From Leishmania martiniquensis (Eukaryota > Euglenozoa > Kinetoplastea > Trypanosomatida > Trypanosomatidae): a DNA stretch of 64,000 nucleotides. This document shows, piece by piece, positions 45,854-56,000 of the stretch. A program made the position numbers and the translations under genes. Position 1 is the first letter of the stretch, and each line of letters starts with the position of its first letter. The notes under the pieces were generated by a model that worked only from the letters and a program-made list of their open reading frames with translations, was not told the origin of the DNA and searched no databases. The DNA is taken from the NCBI RefSeq assembly GCF_017916325.1, contig NC_090138.1, positions 129,001 through 193,000 on the forward strand, in the 5' to 3' direction.

Positions 45854-47575
45854 ATGATCAACCCGTTTCTGTGGATTGTGGTCGTCGGCGGCTTTGTGGG
45901 CTTCCTGGTGGCGTGCGGTAACGGCGCCAACGACCTCGCCAACGCCTTCGGTACCAGCTACGGCTCGCGCGTGCTCACAATGCTTCAGATCGTCGTCATC
46001 GCTGCCGTGTGCGAGTTCGCCGGCGCCGTCGGGCTCGGCAGCAACGTCGCGGCCACCATGTCTAGCGGCATCGCAAAGCTGTCCACCTTCGAGAACGACC
46101 CGTACGTTCTCATGTACGGCTTCCTCTGCACGCTCGGCGCGACCTTTATCTGGCTGCTGCTCGCCACGCTGAACGACCTGCCTGTGTCGTCGCACCACGC
46201 CGTCGCTGGCGGCATCATCGGCTTCGCGCTGGTGTACGCCGGCGGTGACGCGGTTGTGTGGGCCGGCCGCAAGGACGCCTTCCCCTACGTGTCTGGCTTT
46301 GTCCCCATCGTCGTCTCCTGGTTCCTGTCACCGCTGCTGGCTGGCGCGGCCGCCGCCATTCTATACAGCCTTGCTCGCCACCTGCTCCTCGAGCGCACCT
46401 TCGCCGTGCGCCTCGCGCCCTATCTCATGCCCGTCGTCGTGTTCGTCGTCTTCTTCCTCGAGTTCATCTTTATCTTCATCAACGCCGCCAGCAACCGGCT
46501 GTCGTGGACAGCGGGGCGCGCTACGTGGATGGCAGTTGTCGTGGCCGCCGGCGTGGCGGTGCTTTCAGCGGGGCTGATCCCTCTGATGAGGCGCCGCATC
46601 GAGTCCCTACGCCTGTCTGGCGAAAAGGGCGCAGTAGGTGGAGACTTGGATGCTGTAGAAGCGATGCGGATGAAGCTGAATGGCGCACGGGCGCTGGCCA
46701 TCCGCACCTTCCCGACAAGGCAGCAGGCGATGAAGCACCTCATGGCGGAGAGTCAGCGCCGCAACGAGCGCAAGGCGCAGTCTGGCACCATGAAGGCCGA
46801 GCCCGTCGATGAGGGCAGCAACGATGCGGAGGACGTACGCGTAGCGAGGAAGTTAGGTGCTTCGTCACGCCTGGTCGACGGCGCCGTCGTGCGCGACGAT
46901 TCTTCGGACGCGGAGGGTCCGTCCGACGAGAACACCTACAGCGGTGCGCGCGTCGGTAGCGACGATGTCCACGAGGCCCGCGTGGCTGAGATCGACCCCG
47001 CCTTCAACTATTTGAAGTACGACGAGAGCGGCGTGCGCATGTTTGATCCGCGCGCTGAGTACATGTTCCGCCTGCTGCAGGTTGTCACTGCCGCCTGCAC
47101 GTCGCTGGCGCACGGCTCCAACGACGTCAGCAACTCCATTGGCCCGTACGCGGCCATCTACCAGGTGTACCGAACCGGCAACGTGGGGAGCACGGCGCAC
47201 GTTGAGGTGTGGCTGCTGTGCCTCGGTGGCGCCGGTATCGTGGTCGGGCTGGCCACCTTTGGTCTACCCATTATGCGGCTGCTGGGCGAGAAACTAGCAG
47301 TGTTGACGCCGGTGCGGGGCTGCGCGGCTGAGCTGGCCACGGCGCTGGTTGTGTCGCTCGCGTCAACGTATGGCATCCCTGTGTCATCCACGCACTGCAT
47401 CACCGGCGCCGTTCTGGCTATTTCGATGGTCGACGTCGGCTTCCGCAGGGTACGCTGGAGGCTGGTGTTGAAAATGTACGCCGGGTGGATCTTCACACTG
47501 GTGGTCACCGCTGTCATATCCGCCTGCTTCTTTGCGCAAGGCATCGCTGCGCCGGCGCCGCATGGCGGGAGCTGA
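45854..47575 (+). CDS. PiT (Pho-4) family inorganic phosphate transporter
   Basis: This 573-residue protein is a PiT-family phosphate:cation symporter. Both inverted-repeat signatures are intact: GANDLANAFGTSYGS at residues 24-38 and AHGSNDVSNSIGP at 419-431. Each half also has its helical-hairpin motif, PVSSHHAVAGGIIG and PVSSTHCITGAVLA. About ten to twelve membrane segments are split by a hydrophilic loop (about 250-405) rich in Arg, Glu and Asp, as in eukaryotic PiT proteins. Whether it uses sodium or protons, and whether it is at the plasma membrane or on acidocalcisomes/contractile vacuole, cannot be told from the sequence. The start at 45854 places the GNGAND motif near the N-terminus as in homologues; the upstream frame is low-complexity UTR. 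Confidence 0.95.
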   Translation: MINPFLWIVVVGGFVGFLVACGNGANDLANAFGTSYGSRVLTMLQIVVIAAVCEFAGAVGLGSNVAATMSSGIAKLSTFENDPYVLMYGFLCTLGATFIWLLLATLNDLPVSSHHAVAGGIIGFALVYAGGDAVVWAGRKDAFPYVSGFVPIVVSWFLSPLLAGAAAAILYSLARHLLLERTFAVRLAPYLMPVVVFVVFFLEFIFIFINAASNRLSWTAGRATWMAVVVAAGVAVLSAGLIPLMRRRIESLRLSGEKGAVGGDLDAVEAMRMKLNGARALAIRTFPTRQQAMKHLMAESQRRNERKAQSGTMKAEPVDEGSNDAEDVRVARKLGASSRLVDGAVVRDDSSDAEGPSDENTYSGARVGSDDVHEARVAEIDPAFNYLKYDESGVRMFDPRAEYMFRLLQVVTAACTSLAHGSNDVSNSIGPYAAIYQVYRTGNVGSTAHVEVWLLCLGGAGIVVGLATFGLPIMRLLGEKLAVLTPVRGCAAELATALVVSLASTYGIPVSSTHCITGAVLAISMVDVGFRRVRWRLVLKMYAGWIFTLVVTAVISACFFAQGIAAPAPHGGS

Positions 47576-50056
47576 CGTGGTGCTGACACATCTGCAACCG
47601 TGCTGCGCTCCCCCACGCGCGCCCACCAAAGAGCTCTGTGCCTCTGGGCAACCTCCCTGCTGCTTGCCAACGGCCGCGGGATCGCTCTGAGCGAAGCGCG
47701 CGCGTGCGTGCGTGAGTCCCTCACCCTCACCGTCGGTCTTGCCGCATCCAACGCGCAAGCACGGCCTCCCCCTCCTCCCTCCACACACACACACAAACCT
47801 CACTCAAACAACCGCGGCCTCTTTGAGGACTGAGGTGACCGGGGGGAGGAGGGGGGAGGAAGCGTAGGATGAGGCGGGGAAAGACGAGCGGGATGTGGGG
47901 GCTGCATGCACGCATGCGTGTACGCTCCGCGGCGCTGTGTCTGTCGATGACGTAATAAAAAAAGAGGGAAAGGGGGGAAGGGGGTGGCGCCGACACCCCC
48001 TCCCCCTCCTCCTCCCCCCTATCCGCTTCGTATTATGGCGCTTTTAATTTTTTCTCTTTCCTCTCTCTCAAAACATATTTGCGTCCGCTCTTTCTGTATG
48101 TGTCTCTCTCTCCGTGTGTGTGTGTGTGTGCTGTGGACGTCAGGGTGGGGCGCTCACGGTGTACGGCAGCGGTGATGTCAACCCCCCCTCCCGCACACAC
48201 ACACACACACAAGCAGAGCACATCCAAAGGAGAGTGAAGTGGAATGGGTCTAAAAGGGGAGGAGAGAACTCACCGCTCGGCGCAGCGCCGTAGCCGTGCG
48301 TCTGGGCTCTGCTCTTTTGGCGAAAGCGGCACCCACACCCACGCGCACCTCTTCCGCGGCGCCTCCTTGCTCTCTCTCTCGCTCCCTCTCTCCCTCCCGC
48401 TGTCGCCGTCTCACCCACCCCACCCCTCCCCCTCTGGTTGAATATTACTTCTTCTGTCTTCGCTTGCGTCGCCTCCGCGTCTCCGCACTTCGCTGTCGCG
48501 CGTGCTTCCTCTAAACACTTTGGGTTCGCCTCTGTTCCTCGGCGTGCTTTGTCTTGGTCTTCGTTGTGGTTGGGAACGTGAGCACGCTCTCCCTCCTCCC
48601 CTCTTGTGGAGCGGAGGCTCTGTAGATCATGACTGTCTCTCCTCCCCGCACGCAGAGCACGCCCTCGTGCGCTGAATCCGTCTAGCCCCTCCGACACGCA
48701 GGCATCACATCACCCGCGCTCTCATCCCTCCCGTCCTCTCACCTCGCGTGAGGCTTTCTCCTCCGCGTCATACGGTCTTTTGTTGGCGCTGCAGAAGGGC
48801 CTCCGCCTCCGCCCAGTCGATGAGGAGCTGCGCGTCTCTCTCTCTCTGCGTGCGTGTGTGTCTGTGTGTGTGTGTGTGTTTAGGTCTGCGTGTAACCGAC
48901 GGCGTATACGCACATCGGTTTCGGTGAATCTGTGCTTGCCTCCCTCCTCCTCCTCCTCCCTTTTTTCTCCCTGTCTGTATGCGTGTGCGTCATTGTCAGC
49001 GATAAAGGGCCCGCATCGAGTCACTGTGAAGTGAAAGAGCGGAAGTTGAGATCAGCAGAAGAGCGGCGCCCGGATAGAAGCGTGAGATGCGACTTCCAAC
49101 ACACGCTACGGTTCGCCGTGGGCCGAAGCGGGAGCATGGTGGCCAGTGCGGCGAGTGAAGAGACGACAGCGGTGGCGAGTGCAGCGGCGGAGTCGCCATC
49201 GCTTATCGCACCCCCCCTCCTCCTGCCGCTGCCCTCGTTCTTTCCCTCTCCCCATCCCCCACGCCTCCGTCTCAGCCTTGCAGATGTCCTTCTGCTCCCA
49301 CGGCGACTATGCCCCCACCACCACCGCTCGCTGGCCGCGTGCCACGCCTCCATGACATCCTTTTCCCTTCACAGACGCACGCACACGCACATTTTTTGTG
49401 TGCGCGTGCGCTTTCTTGTTGTTGTTGCTTGCTTATCTCGCTCCTATCATGACGACCTCTCTCCTGCCTCACGCCTCCACCCACCCACACGCACGCGCCC
49501 GACAACACCGGCAGCCCCTCACCCCCCTCACCACCACCTTCTCCCTATTCCCCTCTTCCGCTTTTTGGTATCCTACACACACGCACATACGCACGCGCGG
49601 CAGAGAGGCACAGCCGAGAAGAGGGCTGTCTCCGCCCCCCGGTGTACCAAAAAAGGGGGAAGGGCTGAAAGCTGTGTCATCATCCTCAAAGGGAAGTCGG
49701 CACGAAGCGCCCTCTGCTTGTCTGTGTGAGTGCGTGCCGCCGTGCGAGAGCCACAGCCGTAGCGTCCGCGTCGCCGCGGGCATCTCGTTGTTTCGCCCGG
49801 CCCCCTCCGTCCCCATCGCTGAGAGGTCGCGAGCGTATCTTTTTCTTCCTCTCACTCTCTGCGGCCTCGGCACGTTGGCCGCGCTACGCCGCCGCCGCCG
49901 CCCCGCAACCCGCGCTGCAGTGACACAGCCACACGTGCAGTGAGAGGTGCTGCGGCAAGGCGCAGACCTCCGCGCGAGTGCGTCGGCGTACCCGAATCTC
50001 AAACCTACGTGCATGCACAAACAGAGTGAGAAAGGCGCAGAAGGTTTGATAGAGCC
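47576..50056. other. Intergenic region upstream of the phosphatase-like gene
   Basis: No gene is firmly supported. C/T-rich sequence with GT/CA tracts (48115-48131, 48196-48212, 48863-48880), a purine stretch (47836-47885) and a mixed-composition segment at about 49020-49200 in which a frame from an ATG at 49137 begins like a protein (MVASAASEETTAVASAAAES) but soon becomes pyrimidine-driven. Confidence 0.65.
49838..49920 (+). promoter_or_regulatory. Probable trans-splice acceptor for the phosphatase-like gene
   Basis: A T/C tract at 49838-49862 is followed by AG at 49919-49920. The leader of 136 nt would contain one out-of-frame ATG at 50013. Confidence 0.45.
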
Positions 50057-53000
50057 ATGGAGCATCACACTTCGGCGTCCATGTACATCCCTTCATCGAA
50101 GGTGCTGGCTCGCTTGCAGCGACATGCAGCCGCGATGGGACAGGGGGCGACCAGCGCCATCAGTGCCAGCGCCACTTCAAGCGCCGCAGCCCCTGTGGCA
50201 GTGCCTCCCGCGAGCAGCAACAACAGCAGCAGCGCATTCGCCGCGCATCGAGAAACGGGGTCGAGGGATACGCTCGCCGCGCTGTCGGCCTCGCCGGCGA
50301 AGTCGGATGCGGCGGCTGTACTCGCCGAGGCGTCTGCGACGGTGTCAAAGCCATCCGGTGCCGCCGGCAGCACTCCTTCGGCGCTCGGCGCCTCCTCCTC
50401 ATACCCCAGAAGCCCCGCCCCGCACACCTCTCTGATGGGTGCATCGACAGCGTCGAAGAGCACCTGCAGCGGGGCTGCTAGTGTCGCACACAGCGCAGTA
50501 TCGAACGCCGCAGCCCCGCCAAGCATGTTCACGTCTCGCGCCACTTCGTCGGTCTTTCCGCCTGAGACACCCGTCGGCCACACCAGCGGCATCCGCACCG
50601 CTTCCGAAGCCCTCGCCCCAGTCGAAGGCTCAGTGACGGTGTCACAAGTGTCGTCCGTGCCACTGGTGACGCCCTCATCGATAGCGCTCCCGCCACGAGC
50701 ATCCACGTGGCTCTTGCCAGTAGAGGATTTCACGTACATTCTATCCTCCCTAACATGGAACGTGGACCTCCTCCGGCTGCTCCTACCGCTCGCGCCGTGC
50801 CCGCTGCACCTGCCGGACGCCGAACCTCTCGCCGAGGCGTCATCCTCGGCAGTCGGCGAAGCAGCGGCAGCGACACCACCGTGCGCCATCTCCGCCTCGC
50901 CTACACAGGGCCGCATCGCCGGGAACGAAGAGGAAATGAGCGCAGAATCGCAGCGCGAGTGGTCAACGGTGATGAGGTGCCCCGACACGAGCAGCACTGA
51001 TAGTGCGGCTGCGGTCGCGGGCGCATCTTCGACGGGCACACTGGAGTCTGTGGCGACTGATACGCACGGCGATGCAGCGATCGCCGGATGGACAATTCAC
51101 GCAAGCGCGCACGATGACAAGCGCCAGAGTTACAGCCCCGCTACGGCTACTGGGAGCAGCCCTGGCCCGTGCGCGTTGCTGCCGTCGCCGGCGTCATCGT
51201 CGGTCCTCACGACCAGTGCGTCGGTGGCTGGAGCGTCAGCTGCCGTGTCACCCGCGCCGCTCACGTGGTCGCAGTATCTGTTTCGCGGGGCTGGCGGCGG
51301 CGATGCCAGAAGAGTCATTGGAAGCCCGGGTGATGGCGCGGCTCGTGTCATGGGCGATACAGCCCTAGGAGGGCCACAGCAGCAACGGTCGACGCTCGCT
51401 CGAGGTCTGCCGCACAGCCATAGCGACGGGGCTCTGGTGTGCGCACCAAAAGCGGCTGCTGGCACGGCCGCACCCAACTCCGCCTCCGCATCCTCTTCTA
51501 TCTTCGACACGCAGTACCTGCCCTCCCTGAAAGAGTTTCAGCTCCAAGTGGAGGCGCGCAAGCAGCGGCGGCAGCAGCTCCTCCTTCGCCAACAACAACA
51601 ACCGCAGCAGCAGCAGCAGCCACCGGCCTTGTCAGCTACCCGCCTTCAGGAGCATCTCCAACAACAGCCACAGACATCCCCGTCTCACCATCGACGCCGG
51701 ACGGCGGCCAACAAACTGTTTTTGTACTCACCAACGCCGTCCGTCATGTCCCTCGCCACGACGTCTGCGTCGACAGCTGCCGGCGCAGACGCGCCGGGTA
51801 AGGATGAAGAGTCGCCGCCGCCGCCCCCAGAGCGCTGCAACAACACGGCACATGTCCCATGCCTCTACCCATCGTCGGCGCCGCCCTCGCCTTGGGTATC
51901 CTCCTCAGCGTCGCAGGCGCACCAACGCCCGCCGCAGTCGAAGCGGCTGCCTGGCCGATGTGGGACTCGGCTGCGCCCCTGCACTGTTTCCGCCTCCTCT
52001 CTCGACCACCTTGGCTGCGGCGGCCGCGATGACGAGGAGGGGGCGCATGAAGCCCGCGCTGCGGAGGCGCCTTCTCGCATGCCGCACTCCGCCCCGTACC
52101 CATCGCGCCCGTCATCGCAGCCGCCGCATTTATCCAGGATGATGATGCAGGCCGCCGATCAGCTGCGTGCGACGCTCGTGCCCTCGTCGGCACGAGCGCC
52201 TTCGCCGCTGCTGCTGCACTGGCGCAATGGTCGCACCAGTCACAACAGCAGGGAAAGCTCGCGCGCAACCGCGCGTGACGACGCCGAGGGCGACGGTGTC
52301 GAGGAAAATGAAGGGGACGAGGAATGGGTATCGAACCGTGGCGGTGTCAGTGGCAGCGGCAACGCCTGGCCATCGAGCTCTTCTCCAGCCTCGCCGACGG
52401 CCAGCATCAGCTCCATGTCCTTGGGTCGCGTGTGGTCGAGTACCGTGAGCGGAAGCGCGACCCCGGGGAACACCCTCGTCACCGGTATCAGCGGCAGTGT
52501 TGCGAACTACAGCTCGCACTTCAACGCCAAAAGCAGCAGCGGCGTCGGCCACGCCTCGCCGCATTCGGCCGCCAGAGGCCGCAAGAAAGCGCGCCGCAGA
52601 CGGGCAGCCACGTGCACGCGGGGGCTGGGTACAATGCGCATCTACGTGCCCAGCATCACGGAAGGACCAAAGGCGGCGAGCCTCTACACCGCGCCGACCG
52701 CCGAGGCGCAGGAGCTGCTGCTCCTGCTGCTGCACCGCGCGACGGCGCCGTTGCCTTCAGGTGCAGCGGGAAGGTGGCCCGTGGCAGGGCACAGCAATGC
52801 AACCACCGCCGTCTCCTCCGTGTTGTCCACTCCTCGAACGTACTCGTTGACGACTGGAGCGCGTCTCTCCGCATTGCCCACAGCAACGGCATCAACCGTG
52901 TCCTCTACCGCGCAGACGAGTGTTGTCGCCGCTACGCCCCGCCGAAGCACATTTGCGGAGGCGGCACCGGCAGAGGGCCGCAGCGGCGCCTCTGCAGGCG

Positions 53001-56000
53001 TGTCGACATCAGCACATGAGCAACAGCAGCAGTGGCATGATCTCACATACCTCAGCGCCTCGCCTTCCACAGCGCCCGGCATCCCGGCACAGGCCGGTCA
53101 GACCCCGCGCCTCGCGCCGGCGCCGCCGCAATCGAAGTGCCCCACAGCACCGCCGCCCACCGCGCTCCTCGCGGGGACGAGCAGCGCTCGTCTTCCGCCG
53201 TCACAGGCGGCCGCGGACGGAGCCGATAGCTTCGCTCCCTCGGCTGCGCAAGAGCGGCGCCCGCACCGACCTCGGCAGTCTCCACTGCTCTCCGCGCCGC
53301 GCTTCGCCCACGGCCCTCCCTCTCCCCCGATGCGGGCTGTTGGAGCAGCAGAAGTATATTTCCTCGGCAGCAGCACCGCCTCCTCCGTACAAAGCCACGA
53401 AGCCACCACGAAAGCGCCTCACGCGTCTTTCTCGGGTGTGGCAGCAGCCCCAGCACGGCAGCCCCCCGCTCGCGCCGGCAGCAGCGGCGACAGTGGGGTG
53501 GGCAACTCAGGCGACAGTTTCGGTGCAGCTGCGCGGAATGGTGGTCAAGTGGACACGCGGACTGACACATCAGCAGAGGCGCATCGTCGTCCGCCAAGTA
53601 CACCGGCATCCGCGTTCGTGTCCTCGGCGCCAGTGGAGCTGCCGCAGTGGGTGCGGGAGCGTTCGCTGTCTGCCTTGTACTACCAGCCCTGGGGGCTCGA
53701 GCTGCTGGCGCGCTACGAGGCTGCGCGGCACGAGCAGCAGCTGGCGAGAGCGCGAATGGCCCGGCCCGCCGCGCCGGGTGTAAGCGGCAGCACAAACGCC
53801 CTTGCTGCTGTCATCTCGGAGCTCGGTGTGGGCGGGGATACGAGCACGCCGCCGAGTCCTGCCGTTTCGATGCCCAACAGCAGCCTTATATCGCCATCGA
53901 ACGTCTCAACTACCACCTTGTCCACGTTCGCCACGTCTTCGCCCGCTGCACCGACCGCAGCGCAGCATGCCTCTGTGTTTTCGCGCACCCCATCCGGTAC
54001 GAGTGGCGAGGCCTGCGCCAGCACCGCAACAGGAGCGGAAGGGGCGCCACCAGTGTCATCCTCCAGCACCCCGCGTGTCTCCTGGGCCGCGGCGCTTCGT
54101 CAGCCGCGGCACGCGAACCTCGTTCGCGGCAGCAGCGGAGGGCACGGCCCGACCACGGCGCTAGTCCTTGAGTGGCCCCCAGAACTGTCGGCCGCGGAGG
54201 AGATGGACGCCTGGGAGGAGGCGCACTACTTTGGCGAAGCGGCCACGCCGCCGTCACTGCCACAGCAGCAGCAGCAGCATCCACTCTCGGTGAGTCGATG
54301 CGTAACGAAACTTCTCGATCGTGTCACGAGGGACGCTAACGCCGGTGTCGCCGAGGAAACGGATGGGACAGTCACGGTGGATTTGGCGGGTCGAGTCACC
54401 GGGCCCTCTGGTCAGGCGAGGGCCAGCAGCGGCAGCGGCCATCGTGTGACGAGCTCGACAGCGGCTTCAGCGGCGGTGTCTTCGCGGGAGCAGTGGTGTC
54501 TCGATAAAGAAATACAGGCTCCAACACTGTACCTGAGTCGTCAGCGGCGTCCGTCGCGTCGTCGCTCTCGGGCGGCATACGCGAGTGACACGTTCCGCAG
54601 CAGCACCGCGCGCCGCGCCGGCGCCACCTCAGCGGCAGCGGAGCTGTTTCACAGACGCAAAGACGTTCATTTCACTGCCACCGTGGGTGAGGCAGCCGTG
54701 GCGCCGACCTGCGTGGAGGAGATGGGAGAAGCGGCGCCGGTGTCGCACCCCGCACCCCGAGGCGACGTGGCGCTGCACAACGACGGCTACGCGCGCAAGG
54801 AGGCGGCACAGTTTTGCTACCCGGTACCCTCCCCGCACGAGACAATAGCGTCTCCACCGCCATCGTTCAAGTCCAGCCACCACACCACAAGCCAGGGCAC
54901 CGGTGCAGGCGGCGGTGTGGCCACGCTGCCGCGGGTGTCTGCGCCTTTGGGAGCTGACGCGATAGAGCGAGCCGCCGGCGTCGCTGACTCAGAGCAGCAG
55001 CAGCAGCACGTCGACGGAGGCAATAGCATTGCAAGAGACGGACAAGTACTGGTTGGAGCGAGTGCCGCAAAGCTCGAAGGTAGTGCCCTGAAGCAGGTGA
55101 TAGACAGCTACGGCGGCGACGGTGGCGAAGAGTCTGACGCTGCTGGACCGGGTGTAGGAGGGCATCTGTCGGGCCGGTCGTCGGCTGACAGTCTCCACGG
55201 TGCTGGTAGCGACCCCATGCGTGGTGCAGCAGGCTCGGCCTTCAGCACTCGTGCAGCCATCAGCGCATCCTCCCCGAGGGCTGCTTTGAAGGAGAGCCGG
55301 ACTGTGCGCCGGGGAGGGGCTGATGTGGACGCAATATTTTTTCTTCAAAAATTTATTCGCGCGGTGATGATCGTTCTCATTGCTCAGGTTCGCCTGCAAC
55401 AGCTGCGGCAACGGCAGGAGTGCGAGCTGCCAGTGTACCCCCTCCACGATGCGACGTGTCCTGCGCGGGCCTACATGCTGAATCAGCAAGCGCAAGTTCA
55501 GCTACGGCGTGCCAAATACTGGTCCGGTGGTGACCCCGACCGTGTCGGCCCGGCGTCAGCAGCGGAAGTGTCTGACGGAAGTGGTCTATCAAAGTTGGAG
55601 CGGAGAGCTTTGAGCTTTGTGCGCCACTACATGGCCGATTACCGGCACATGATCACCGCGTACGTCATGCGCGACGACCGCGAGGTGGCACGCCGCTCAG
55701 CCCAGGCAATCCTGTCGCCGCCTCGATCGATGGGCGCGGCTCCGTCACTGCTGCCGGCCTCGGCTGTCGTTTCTGTACCGGGCGCAACGGGCAAAGCCCT
55801 CAACTCAGCGCCCGACCCGCTGTTTCGACAGGACTTCTTGGCGCGGTGGCTGAGCGCGACTCGGGTGAACACCGCATACGAGGAAGCTGTCCGAGTAGCC
55901 ACAAACGGTCTTCCCTGCGGCGCGGACGCGAATGTGCTACCAGCGACGCCCCTTGACGACGTGGAGCCGCTTCGTACGGCGCAGGTGTACATCAGCGGCA

